A DNA stretch of 64,000 bases from an uncultured Lachnospiraceae bacterium (GTDB lineage: Bacteria > Bacillota > Clostridia > Lachnospirales > Lachnospiraceae), in NCBI GenBank assembly GCA_910579495.1, contig CAJTVD010000005.1, positions 29,618-93,617 on the forward strand, given 5' to 3'. A model generated the notes under the pieces. That model saw only the letters and a program-made list of their open reading frames with translations, searched no databases and had not been told where the DNA came from. The stretch's first letter is position 1. Every line of letters begins with the position of its first letter. Of this stretch, positions 26,059 through 34,292 are shown piece after piece. The position numbers and the translations under genes are program-made.

Positions 26059-26922
26059 CTATGGGGAGAAGATCCTTCCCTCCTTAAATTGCAGGATCAT
26101 CTCCCTGGTGAGGCTGAGATGGTCGTCCTCTAAGGCGATTTCCTCCCTGTGGAACCAGGCGGCCTCCGACAATTCCCTGGTATCCAGGGTGATAATATCG
26201 GAACCATCAAGGTCACAGAAAAATCCCATTAAGAGGCTCCGGGAAAAGGCCCAGGGCTGGCTTTTGTAATAGCGGATATTCTTTACTTTCAATCCCACTT
26301 CTTCCATAACTTCCCGGGCCACAGTCTGCTCTGCGCTTTCTCCGATTTCGCTAAATCCCGCTATAAGGGCATAGTTGGTGTAAGTGCGCCCTGCGTATTT
26401 GCTCATCAGTATGTAATCACCCTTTGTCACCCCCACAATGACGGCGGGGGAAATCCTGGGATACACCATGTTACGGCATTTGGGGCAGAAAAGCATCCTC
26501 TCTTTATGGTCAGGCTGCATATGGTGGCCGCACCTGCCGCAGAACCTGTTTGCCTGATACCAGCCAAAAAGGTGATGGGCAGTAATCCCTGCAAAAGCCG
26601 TATGGCGGGAATTGGCTGTCCTGAAGATGCGGATATCCTCATAGGAATAGCCACAAAGGGTGACAGGGGGGAGTGGTTCCTCAAAATTGGGGGCGAAGGA
26701 GAAGGGGGATGCCAGGAAATATTGAAAATTGTCAATGGAAAACAGATAATGGTAAGTACATGGGTACTCCCTTAACTCCGCCAGGGTAGGGTAACGGAGC
26801 TTTTCCCCCTGATACCTTACCAGAACCTTATTTTCGTGGAAGACCAGAATAAAATCATTGTCCTTGGGCTGGAGGTCTTTATATTCATTGTGATAAATCC
26901 GTGGGGTGATGTCCTGTATCAT
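26059..26922 (-). CDS. nudC: NAD+ diphosphatase NudC
   Basis: A 287-residue Nudix hydrolase. A zinc ribbon (CGRCGHHM and CPKCRNMVYPR) precedes the Nudix box, which reads GFSEIGESAEQTVAREVMEE with the catalytic glutamates. SQPWAFSRSLLMGF carries the SQPW motif specific for NADH pyrophosphatases, which also remove NAD caps from RNA. Length is close to other NudC proteins. It is convergent with the PHP gene; the 34-nt gap has no obvious terminator. Confidence 0.9.
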   Translation of the reverse strand: MIQDITPRIYHNEYKDLQPKDNDFILVFHENKVLVRYQGEKLRYPTLAELREYPCTYHYLFSIDNFQYFLASPFSFAPNFEEPLPPVTLCGYSYEDIRIFRTANSRHTAFAGITAHHLFGWYQANRFCGRCGHHMQPDHKERMLFCPKCRNMVYPRISPAVIVGVTKGDYILMSKYAGRTYTNYALIAGFSEIGESAEQTVAREVMEEVGLKVKNIRYYKSQPWAFSRSLLMGFFCDLDGSDIITLDTRELSEAAWFHREEIALEDDHLSLTREMILQFKEGRIFSP

Positions 26923-27059
26923 GGCCGGGGGCTCCTTTCTGCTATGGGCTTCCTTTCCCTGTAGTTCTTCTGCCGTGAATTTTCTGTGGTAACTGTCCTG
27001 GTTCTATGATAATATGGAACTGTTCCCGGGTCAATAGGGGGAAAGAAAGGCGGAAGAAT

Positions 27060-28070
27060 ATGAAATGGTTAAAATTTAAGATAAAGACAGTTACGGAAGC
27101 AGAGGATATTATTATCAGCACCTTATATGACATTGGGCTTTTAGGGGCGCAGATTGAAGACAGGGTTCCTTTGACTTCGCTGGAAAAGGAGCAGATGTTC
27201 GTAGATATCCTCCCTGAGGGGCCGGAGGATGATGGAATTGCTTACCTAAGCTTTTTTGTAGAGGAGATGGAAGGGAAGGGGGCGGCCGGGGGCAGCGCTT
27301 ATCCGCCGCTATTTGTAAACGGGGAGGAAACCACCGGGGAAGCGGTCCTGGAGAACGTGAAAGGGGAACTGGAAGCCCTTAGGGCCTTTATGGACATTGG
27401 GGAAGGCAGTGTGCGCGTGGAGGAAACCCAGGATATTGACTGGATCAATAACTGGAAACAGTATTTTCACCAGTTTACCATTGATGATGTGCTGGTCATT
27501 CCCTCCTGGGAGGAGGCATCGCCAGAAGATACGGGCAAGCTCATCCTCCATATTGACCCAGGCACTGCTTTTGGCACAGGAATGCACGACACCACCCAGC
27601 TTTGCATCAGGGCTCTGCGCAGGTACGTAACGCCGGAAACCACGCTCCTTGACGTGGGGACTGGAAGCGGTATTCTGTCAATTCTTTCACTGATGTTTGG
27701 GGCAAAGAAAGCTGTGGGGACTGATCTTGACCCCTGCGCTGTGGATGCGGTCAGGGAAAACCGGGAAGCCAACGGGATCCGGGAGGAAGATTTTTGCCTG
27801 ATTATCGGAAATATCATTACAGAAAAGGAAATTCAGGAGCAGGCAGGCTATGAATGCTATGATATTGTGGCGGCTAACATCCTGGCGGAGGTTTTGGTCC
27901 CGCTTACCCCTGTAATTACAGGACATCTGATAAAGGGCGGTATCTATATTACCTCCGGTATCATTGAAGGCAAAGAGCAGATAGTGGTGGAGGCAGCCAA
28001 AGCGGCAGGGATGGAAGTGCTGGAAGTGAATTATCAGGGGGAGTGGGTTTCGGTGGTAGCAAGAAAATAA
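27060..28070 (+). CDS. prmA: Ribosomal protein L11 methyltransferase
   Basis: A 336-residue protein that trimethylates L11. The N-terminal substrate domain starts KWLKFKIKTVTEAEDIIIST. The SAM domain has GTAFGTGMHDTTQLCIRAL, motif I LLDVGTGSGILSIL and NPPY-like DIVAANILAEVL, all typical of PrmA. The ATG at 27060 is preceded by GGCGGAAG. It is first in a cluster with rsmE, a cysteine desulfurase and thiI, an order widely seen in Clostridia. Confidence 0.92.
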   Translation: MKWLKFKIKTVTEAEDIIISTLYDIGLLGAQIEDRVPLTSLEKEQMFVDILPEGPEDDGIAYLSFFVEEMEGKGAAGGSAYPPLFVNGEETTGEAVLENVKGELEALRAFMDIGEGSVRVEETQDIDWINNWKQYFHQFTIDDVLVIPSWEEASPEDTGKLILHIDPGTAFGTGMHDTTQLCIRALRRYVTPETTLLDVGTGSGILSILSLMFGAKKAVGTDLDPCAVDAVRENREANGIREEDFCLIIGNIITEKEIQEQAGYECYDIVAANILAEVLVPLTPVITGHLIKGGIYITSGIIEGKEQIVVEAAKAAGMEVLEVNYQGEWVSVVARK

Positions 28071-28098
28071 AGAACTGTTTCTAAAAGGGAGCGGGTTT

Positions 28099-28839
28099 AT
28101 GCATCAGTTTTTTGTAGAACCCTGTCAGATACAGGGAAAACAGATTGTGATAGAAGGCGGGGATGTGAACCATATTAAAAATGTCCTCCGCATGAAGCCG
28201 GGAGAGGAGATTTCTGTTTCTAATGGCATGGATGGCAAAGAATACCGCTGCGGCATAGAGGAAATCAGGGAAAGCCAAATCCTGTGCCGCCTGCGGTTTA
28301 TTAAGGAGGAAGGGGTAGAGCTGCCTTCAAAAATTTATCTTTTCCAGGCGCTTCCCAAGGGGGATAAGATGGAAATGATTATCCAGAAAGCGGTGGAACT
28401 GGGAGTTTATGAGATTATACCGGTGGCTTCCAGGCGCGCGGTGGTAAAGCTGGATGAAAAGAAAGCGGTAAATAAAATTGCAAGGTGGCAGGGAATCGCA
28501 GAGGCGGCGGCAAAGCAGAGCAAAAGGGCCATCATACCCCTGGTAAAGGGCGTGATGGGCTTTGGGGAGGCGGTAAGCTACAGCAAATGCGCCCAAAGAC
28601 GGCTGATTCCCTATGAACTGGCGGAGGACATGGCAAAAACCAGGGAGATTTTTGGCGGCCTTATACCGGGGGAAGATATTGCCGTTTTTATCGGGCCGGA
28701 AGGAGGGTTCGCAGAAGAAGAAATCCAGCAGGCGGTAAGGGAGGGCGCAAGCCCCATTACCCTGGGAAAGCGTATTTTGCGGACAGAGACGGCGGGCATG
28801 GCCGTTCTTTCTATATTAATGTACCAATTGGAGCAATGA
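28099..28839 (+). CDS. rsmE: 16S rRNA (uracil-1498-N3)-methyltransferase
   Basis: A 246-residue SPOUT-class protein. The N-terminal PUA-like domain holds HIKNVLRMKPGEEISVSNG. The C-terminal knot contains FIGPEGGFAEEEI and LGKRILRTETAGMAVLSIL, diagnostic for RsmE. It methylates U1498 of 16S rRNA. It follows prmA by 28 nt with AAAGGGAG upstream and is probably co-transcribed. Confidence 0.93.
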   Translation: MHQFFVEPCQIQGKQIVIEGGDVNHIKNVLRMKPGEEISVSNGMDGKEYRCGIEEIRESQILCRLRFIKEEGVELPSKIYLFQALPKGDKMEMIIQKAVELGVYEIIPVASRRAVVKLDEKKAVNKIARWQGIAEAAAKQSKRAIIPLVKGVMGFGEAVSYSKCAQRRLIPYELAEDMAKTREIFGGLIPGEDIAVFIGPEGGFAEEEIQQAVREGASPITLGKRILRTETAGMAVLSILMYQLEQ

Positions 28840-28896
28840 TCATATAGTATTAGTAGGATAAAAACGAATACTCTGTTCAGAAAGGCCAGTGAAATT

Positions 28897-30051
28897 ATGG
28901 AGGTATATTTAGATAATTCGGCAACTACCAGATGCTTTGACGAGGTAGCTGCCCTGATGGCCCAGATTATGTGTGAAGACTACGGAAATTCCTCAAGTCT
29001 CCATAGAAAGGGCGTTCAGGCAGAGAAATATATACGTTATGCAAAGGACGTTATTGCCAGGAATTTAAAAGTAAATGAAAAAGAAATCTTTTTTACGTCA
29101 GGAGGGACGGAAGCGGATAATCTTGCCATCAGGGGCTGTGCCCATGCCAACTGCCGCAGCGGCAGGCACCTGATCACCACACAGATTGAGCACCCGGCGG
29201 TTCTCCAGACAATGAAGCATTTAGAGGAAGAGGGCTTTCGGGTGACCTACCTGCCTGTGGATAAAAAGGGCTGTATCCGCCTGGAGGACCTGGAACGGGC
29301 TGTTACCGGGGAAACCATACTGGTATCCATTATGCATACAAATAACGAAGTGGGCTCCCTGCAGCCTGTAGCGGAAGCGGGGGCGCTTATTAAAAGAATG
29401 GACCCAAGGATCCTGTTCCATGTGGATGCTGTCCAGGGCTATGGGAAATTCAGGATTTATCCCAAAAGGCTTAAGATAGATCTGCTGTCTGTAAGCGGGC
29501 ATAAAATACATGGGCCAAAAGGGGTGGGCTTCCTGTATATAGACGAAAAGGTAAAGATAAAACCAATCATTTTCGGCGGCGGGCAGCAAAACGGCATCCG
29601 CTCCGGGACGGAAAATGTTCCGGCAGCGGCGGGGCTTGCAAGGGCCATTGAAATGGTATATGGAAACCTGGACCAGGAAGTGGAGAGGCTGTACCAGATG
29701 AAAAAGGCCTTTGTGGAGGGGGTTGGCAAAATTGACAATGTGGTGGTGAACGGGCATTGTGATGGTACCGGCGCACCCCATGTGGTGAGTGTCTCTTTCC
29801 GGGGCGTCCGCAGCGAGGTTCTCCTTCACGCACTGGAGGAGAAGGATATATATGTTTCCGCGGGAAGCGCCTGCTCTGCCCGTAAGCCCCAGCCCTCTGC
29901 AACCCTGAAAGCCATGGGGATTGAGCAGGGGCTGCTGGGTTCTACCATCCGTTTCAGTTTTTCTGTTTTTACCACCATGGAGGAAATAAACTATACTTTG
30001 CAGACATTGTATGATATAATTCCTATGCTTAGAAAATATACCAGACGTTAA
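28897..30051 (+). CDS. Cysteine desulfurase (NifS/IscS family)
   Basis: A 384-residue PLP enzyme that frees sulfur from cysteine. The N-terminal VYLDNSATTRCFDEV, the PLP lysine in SVSGHKIHGPKGVGFLYI, and the persulfide cysteine in SAGSACSARKPQPS are all present. It precedes thiI, so it very likely supplies persulfide sulfur for 4-thiouridine in tRNA. Iron-sulfur cluster assembly is an alternative or additional role. Confidence 0.93.
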   Translation: MEVYLDNSATTRCFDEVAALMAQIMCEDYGNSSSLHRKGVQAEKYIRYAKDVIARNLKVNEKEIFFTSGGTEADNLAIRGCAHANCRSGRHLITTQIEHPAVLQTMKHLEEEGFRVTYLPVDKKGCIRLEDLERAVTGETILVSIMHTNNEVGSLQPVAEAGALIKRMDPRILFHVDAVQGYGKFRIYPKRLKIDLLSVSGHKIHGPKGVGFLYIDEKVKIKPIIFGGGQQNGIRSGTENVPAAAGLARAIEMVYGNLDQEVERLYQMKKAFVEGVGKIDNVVVNGHCDGTGAPHVVSVSFRGVRSEVLLHALEEKDIYVSAGSACSARKPQPSATLKAMGIEQGLLGSTIRFSFSVFTTMEEINYTLQTLYDIIPMLRKYTRR

Positions 30052-30062
30052 AAGCTGGAAGC

Positions 30063-30105
30063 GCCCTCCCAAAGCGGCATACACAGTACGCCGTTTTGGG
30101 AGGGC
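30063..30105. terminator. Strong hairpin between the desulfurase and thiI
   Basis: Positions 30063-30078 pair with 30090-30105 over 16 bp with one G-T pair, and flanking GGAAGC/GCTTCC extends the stem. No T run follows, so it may be a pausing, processing or mRNA-stability hairpin rather than a full terminator. Confidence 0.4.
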
Positions 30106-30237
30106 TGGCTTCCGCAGGATAGGATGCCGGGAAGTTTTAGGCGGGAGTAGGGGCCTTTGGCGGTCCCCTGCCTGGGGTGGCAGTTGGAAAAGGCGGTACA
30201 TTGGCCTGGAGAGTGGTTTACGCGGGGAAGAGAATGT

Positions 30238-31428
30238 ATGTTTAATGTATTTTTAATCAAGTATGCGGAGATTGGCGTTAAAGGGAAGAATAAATATCTC
30301 TTTGAGGAAGCCCTGGCGGTGCAGGTGAAGTATGCCCTGAAGCGGTGTGAGGGAACGTTTAAGGTTACCCGCACGGACGGGAGGATTTATGTACATGCGC
30401 TGTCGGAGTTTGATTACGAGGAAACGGTGGACAACTTAAAGACGGTATTTGGCATTTCGGGAATCTGCCCGGTGATTTATGCAGAAGATGAGGGCTTCGA
30501 AAAGCTTTCCCGGACGGTAGTGGAGTATGTGGATAAAGTGTATGAGGACAAGCATTTTACCTTTAAGGTGCATGCAAGGCGGGCAAGGAAGAACTATCCC
30601 ATGAGTTCCATGGAATTGAACAGGGAGCTGGGAGGCGTCCTTCTTGCCGCTTTCCCGGAAATGAAAGTGGATGTGCATCAGCCGGAGGCCATGCTTCATG
30701 TGGAGATCCGTGAGAAAATTTATATTTACTCTATGGAAATACCAGGCCCCGGCGGGATGCCGGTGGGAAGCAACGGCAAGGCAATGCTCCTTTTATCAGG
30801 GGGCATCGATTCCCCGGCGGCGGGATACATGATCGCCAAACGGGGGGTGAAAATCGATGCGGTTTATTTTCATGCGCCGCCTTATACCAGTGACAGGGCG
30901 AAACAGAAAGTAGTTGACCTGGCGAAGCAGATATCCCGCTATGCGGGGCCTGTATACCTGCATGTGATTAACTTTACGGAAATCCAGCTTCTGATTTATG
31001 AAAAGTGCCCCCATGAAGAGCTTACCATCATCATGCGAAGGTATATGATGAGAATTGCAGAGCGGCTGGCAAAGGAAAACGGCTGCCTGGGCCTGGCCAC
31101 AGGGGAGAGCATCGGGCAGGTGGCCTCCCAGACGGTCCAGTCTCTTGCGGTCACCAATGAGGTGTGTACCCTTCCGGTATTCCGTCCCCTGGTCGGCTTT
31201 GATAAGATGGAAATCGTGGATGTGGCAGAAAAAATCGGCACCTATGAAACCTCCATCCTTCCTTATGAGGACTGCTGCACCATCTTTGTGGCGAAGCATC
31301 CGGTGACCAAGCCGAACCTGAATGTTATCAAACGGCATGAGCAGAATCTGGAGGGCAAGATAGAGGGGCTGGTGGAACAGGCGATTGCTACAGACCAGGT
31401 GGAAATTGTCAGGTGGGGAAATCTGTAG
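30238..31428 (+). CDS. thiI: tRNA 4-thiouridine synthetase ThiI, without rhodanese domain
   Basis: A 396-residue protein. The start FLIKYAEIGVKGKNKYLFEE leads into a THUMP RNA-binding domain, then the PP-loop LLLSGGIDSPAAGYMIAKRG (about residue 185) that adenylates U8. The rhodanese domain found in E. coli ThiI is absent, as is usual in Firmicutes. The adjacent cysteine desulfurase then delivers sulfur directly. The start at 30238 matches the family N-terminus; the in-frame upstream extension is unlike the family. Confidence 0.93.
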   Translation: MFNVFLIKYAEIGVKGKNKYLFEEALAVQVKYALKRCEGTFKVTRTDGRIYVHALSEFDYEETVDNLKTVFGISGICPVIYAEDEGFEKLSRTVVEYVDKVYEDKHFTFKVHARRARKNYPMSSMELNRELGGVLLAAFPEMKVDVHQPEAMLHVEIREKIYIYSMEIPGPGGMPVGSNGKAMLLLSGGIDSPAAGYMIAKRGVKIDAVYFHAPPYTSDRAKQKVVDLAKQISRYAGPVYLHVINFTEIQLLIYEKCPHEELTIIMRRYMMRIAERLAKENGCLGLATGESIGQVASQTVQSLAVTNEVCTLPVFRPLVGFDKMEIVDVAEKIGTYETSILPYEDCCTIFVAKHPVTKPNLNVIKRHEQNLEGKIEGLVEQAIATDQVEIVRWGNL

Positions 31429-31469
31429 GGAGTTTTCCCTGCCCTGCCCCCAGGGCGCCCCATAGGCAT

Positions 31470-31495
31470 AAAAAATGAGCTGGCACAAAGCCAGC
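31470..31495 (-). terminator. Minus-strand terminator for the HPr-like gene
   Basis: On the minus strand GCTGGC and GCCAGC form a 6-bp stem with a TTTGT loop, followed within two bases by six T residues (A run at 31470-31475). It lies directly downstream of the HPr-like stop. Confidence 0.75.
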
Positions 31496-31507
31496 CCGGT
31501 ATGTTCA

Positions 31508-31738
31508 TTAAATCATGTAAGGTTTTAATGTGGCGAGAACCTCTTCTATGTTATCTTCCGCATGGATGTTCAAGTCAATAGGCTTGGATAAATCCAGGCT
31601 GAAAATGCCCATAATAGATTTAGCGTCGATCACATATCTTCCGGATACTAAATCAAAGTCATAATCAAACTTTGTAATATCATTTACAAAAGACTTTACC
31701 TTATCTATTGAGTTTAACGAAATTTGAACTGTTTTCAT
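31508..31738 (-). CDS. HPr-family protein lacking the phospho-histidine
   Basis: A 76-residue protein with the HPr fold pattern. SIMGIFSLDLSKPIDLNI aligns with the Ser46 region of HPr, so the serine phosphorylated by HPr kinase is present. The segment that normally holds the active His15 (GLHARPA) is replaced by SLNSIDKVKSF with no histidine. It therefore cannot carry phosphate in the PTS. It may act like Crh as a regulatory partner. GGAGG precedes the start. Promoter, single gene and terminator form a separate transcription unit. Confidence 0.78.
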   Translation of the reverse strand: MKTVQISLNSIDKVKSFVNDITKFDYDFDLVSGRYVIDAKSIMGIFSLDLSKPIDLNIHAEDNIEEVLATLKPYMI

Positions 31739-31778
31739 TGCAACTACCTCCTTCCGTTGTTTCATACTCTCTTTTACT

Positions 31779-31807
31779 ATAGTAAAGGGTTGTGGGAGAA
31801 AAGTCAA
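31779..31807 (-). promoter_or_regulatory. Promoter of the HPr-like gene with a palindrome
   Basis: On the minus strand TTGACT (31802-31807) and TACTAT (31779-31784) are spaced exactly 17 nt. A perfect 14-bp palindrome TTTACTATAGTAAA (31773-31786) covers the -10 box and could be an operator. Confidence 0.7.
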
Positions 31808-31840
31808 TGATAAATCAAAACAAAAAAAATGGTGGATAAT

Positions 31841-33199
31841 ATGAAAAGTGTGGCATTTCATAATCTTGGGTGCAAAGTAAACGGATACGAAATGGACTAT
31901 ATGCAACAAAGCATGAAAGAAAAAGGATATTGTATTGTACCATTTGATGGAAAAGCTGATATTTATATCATAAATACCTGTACTGTGACAAACATAGCGG
32001 ACCGCAAGAGCAGGCAGATGATCCATCAGGCGAAGAAAAGAAACCCAGGCTGCATCGTGGTGGCAGTGGGCTGTTATGTGCAGGCTGGGGGGGAAGAGGC
32101 GCTGAAGGACCAAAGCATCGACCTGGCCATAGGCAATAACAGGAAAAAAGACCTTGCCTTGCTTTTGGAGGAATACCTGGCAGCAAGGGAAGGGGAAAGG
32201 CAGGGAGAGGGCACCCTGGAGGAGAAAACCCTGGGAGGGAAATCGGTTATTGATATTGCCGGGGAGAGGGCCTGTGAACCCATGGGCATTACCTGTACTG
32301 CGGAGCATACCAGGGCTTATATTAAAGTCCAGGACGGCTGCAACCAGTTTTGCACCTACTGCATTATTCCTTATGCCAGGGGGCGGGTCAGGAGCCGGGG
32401 GCTGGATGAAGTGGCAGGGGAGGTAAAAGCCCTTGCGGGTAACGGTTACCGGGAGGTGGTGCTTACGGGGATACATTTAAGTTCCTACGGCATGGAGGGC
32501 GGGGGTGGTTTTTCCGGCAGCAGCCTCCTTTCGCTGGTCCAGGCAGTGGGAAGGACGCCGGGGATTGGGCGTATCCGCCTGGGGTCACTGGAACCCAGGA
32601 TCATTACCCCCCAGTTTGTGAAGGGGTTAAGGGACTTGCCCGGCCTTTGCCCGCATTTTCATCTTTCCCTGCAAAGCGGCTCAGACCAGGTGCTGAAAAG
32701 GATGAATAGAAAGTATTCCGGGGAGGAATACTATGAGAAGGTATGTATGTTAAGGGAAGCCTTTGGAAATCCGGCAATTACTACGGATGTAATTGTGGGA
32801 TTCCCGGGAGAAACCCAGGAGGAGTTTGAAGAAACAGAGCGCTTCCTGGCCAGGGTGGGGTTTTATGAAATGCATGTTTTCAAATATTCCAAAAGGAAGG
32901 GGACACCGGCGGCCGTGATGGAAGGGCAGGTCCCTGAGCCGGTGAAGGCCCAGCGCAGCAGCAGGCTTTTGGAACTGGGCAGGGGGATGTCCCGCAGATA
33001 CAGGGAAATGTACTTACATAAGGAAGTGGAGGCGCTGTTTGAAGAAGAAAAAATAATTGCTGGTGCCGTTTACCAGGTTGGCCATACCAGGGAGTATATC
33101 CGGGCAGCATTCCCCGGGAAGGAGAGGCTCTCTGGCAGGATACTTACCGGGGAGCTTGTGGATTTCCTGGAGCCGGAGCTGCTGCTGTTTAGGCAGTGA
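31841..33199 (+). CDS. mtaB: tRNA t6A37 methylthiotransferase MtaB
   Basis: A 452-residue radical-SAM enzyme that adds a methylthio group to t6A at tRNA position 37. The MTTase domain carries three cluster cysteines in NLGCKVNGYE, NTCTVTN and VGCYVQAG. The radical-SAM motif is DGCNQFCTYCIIPYARG. GFPGETQEEFEETERFL and a C-terminal TRAM-like part follow. The N-terminus FHNLGCKVNGYEMDYMQ fits MtaB rather than MiaB or RimO. The ATG at 31841 is used rather than 31829. Confidence 0.92.
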   Translation: MKSVAFHNLGCKVNGYEMDYMQQSMKEKGYCIVPFDGKADIYIINTCTVTNIADRKSRQMIHQAKKRNPGCIVVAVGCYVQAGGEEALKDQSIDLAIGNNRKKDLALLLEEYLAAREGERQGEGTLEEKTLGGKSVIDIAGERACEPMGITCTAEHTRAYIKVQDGCNQFCTYCIIPYARGRVRSRGLDEVAGEVKALAGNGYREVVLTGIHLSSYGMEGGGGFSGSSLLSLVQAVGRTPGIGRIRLGSLEPRIITPQFVKGLRDLPGLCPHFHLSLQSGSDQVLKRMNRKYSGEEYYEKVCMLREAFGNPAITTDVIVGFPGETQEEFEETERFLARVGFYEMHVFKYSKRKGTPAAVMEGQVPEPVKAQRSSRLLELGRGMSRRYREMYLHKEVEALFEEEKIIAGAVYQVGHTREYIRAAFPGKERLSGRILTGELVDFLEPELLLFRQ

Positions 33200-33244
33200 G
33201 TGCCGGGTGTGGCCAGGTTTTTAAAGTCTTTCATAAGTAATGGA

Positions 33245-33273
33245 TTGAATTTTGTTAAAAAATGGAGTAAGAT
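33245..33273 (+). promoter_or_regulatory. Promoter upstream of ireB
   Basis: TTGAAT (33245-33250) and TAAGAT (33268-33273) are separated by 17 nt, about 35 nt before the ireB start. It probably drives ireB-ruvX and the following genes. Confidence 0.65.
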
Positions 33274-33309
33274 AAAAGCGAACGAATGTTGTGATAAGAG
33301 GTGGCATTT

Positions 33310-33570
33310 ATGCAGGATTTGGGAAATACACAGTTTTTCAGGGTGGAGACAGACAGCACAAGCGTAAAAGAGATACTTGCAGAGGTATATGCAGCGTTGA
33401 CCGAAAAGGGGTATAACCCTGTGAACCAGATTGTGGGATATATCATGTCCGGGGATCCCACATATATTACCAGTTACAAAAATGCCAGAAGCCTCATCAT
33501 GAAGGTCGAGCGGGATGAACTGGTGGAAGAGATGCTGACAGAATATATTAAAAATAATCATTGGAGATAG
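33310..33570 (+). CDS. ireB: IreB family regulatory phosphoprotein
   Basis: An 86-residue protein matching IreB (former UPF0297): NTQFFRVETDSTSVKEILAE, ALTEKGYNPVNQIVGYIMSG and DPTYITSYKNARSLIMKVER. In enterococci IreB is phosphorylated by the wall-sensing kinase IreK and affects cephalosporin tolerance. The ATG at 33310 follows AGAGGTGG. The ireB-ruvX-DUF1292 order is conserved in Firmicutes. Confidence 0.93.
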   Translation: MQDLGNTQFFRVETDSTSVKEILAEVYAALTEKGYNPVNQIVGYIMSGDPTYITSYKNARSLIMKVERDELVEEMLTEYIKNNHWR

Positions 33571-33582
33571 ACAGGGAAAGAT

Positions 33583-34017
33583 ATGCGGATTATGGGATTG
33601 GATTTCGGCTCAAAAACAGTAGGGGTGGCAATCAGTGACCCTTTACTGGTCACTGCCCAGGGGCTGGAGATTATCAGAAGAAAAGAAGAAAATAAACTGC
33701 GCCAGACGCTGGCAAGGATTGAAGCGCTGGTGGAGGAATACCAGGTAGAAGAAATTGTCCTGGGGCTTCCCAAAAATATGAACGATACCTTAGGCCCCAG
33801 GGCGGAGATGACCCTGGAATTTAAGGAAAAGCTGCAGCGGCGCACAGGGCTTTTGGTACATACCTGGGATGAAAGGCTGACCACAGTGGCGGCGGATAAG
33901 GCCATGATGGAAGCTGGGATACGCAGGGAAAACCGGAAGGAGTATGTGGATAAGATTGCGGCTGTGTTTATATTACAGGGATTTTTGGATCTCAGGAAAA
34001 GGAAACAGGGAGAATAA
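33583..34017 (+). CDS. ruvX: Putative pre-16S rRNA nuclease / Holliday junction resolvase (YqgF)
   Basis: A 144-residue RNase H-fold protein: MGLDFGSKTVGVAISDPL at the start with the first catalytic Asp, VLGLPKNMNDTLGPRAEM in the middle and WDERLTTVAADKAM at the end. YqgF trims pre-16S rRNA in E. coli; a resolvase role has also been proposed. It follows ireB by 12 nt with AGGGAAAG upstream. Confidence 0.92.
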   Translation: MRIMGLDFGSKTVGVAISDPLLVTAQGLEIIRRKEENKLRQTLARIEALVEEYQVEEIVLGLPKNMNDTLGPRAEMTLEFKEKLQRRTGLLVHTWDERLTTVAADKAMMEAGIRRENRKEYVDKIAAVFILQGFLDLRKRKQGE

Positions 34018-34020
34018 GCA

Positions 34021-34275
34021 TTGGAAAAAGTAAATTTTGTGCTGGACACCCAGGAAGAAGCAGGGTTTTATGTTCTGGAACAGACAAGAATAGGCGGATG
34101 CCAGTATATTCTGGTAACAGACGCTCCGGAAGGGGACGGAGAGGCGCTGATCCTGAAAGAGGTATCAGGGCGGGGAGAGAAGGAGAGCGTCTATGAAATC
34201 GTAAGCGATGACACAGAAATGGCGGCTGTGGCATCCGTATTCGAAAATTTGTTGGAGGACATTGAGCTTCAATAA
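34021..34275 (+). CDS. DUF1292 family protein
   Basis: An 84-residue acidic protein with the DUF1292 pattern: NFVLDTQEEAGFYVLEQTRI, YILVTDAPEGDGEALILKEV and VASVFENLLEDIELQ. It starts with TTG only 3 nt after ruvX, with GGGAGAA as ribosome binding site. It is the usual third member of the ireB-ruvX cluster. Function unknown. Confidence 0.88.
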   Translation: MEKVNFVLDTQEEAGFYVLEQTRIGGCQYILVTDAPEGDGEALILKEVSGRGEKESVYEIVSDDTEMAAVASVFENLLEDIELQ

Positions 34276-34292
34276 ATAGGAGGTAAAACTGA

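Noticed and set aside
29221..30201. 326-codon antisense ORF over the cysteine desulfurase
   Set aside because: The plus frame has every catalytic motif; the antisense product is rich in Pro, His and Arg as in shadows.
31739..32476. Long N-terminal extension of the HPr-like ORF on the minus strand
   Set aside because: The HPr pattern begins at the ATG at 31738 with its own GGAGG and promoter; the extension overlaps mtaB.
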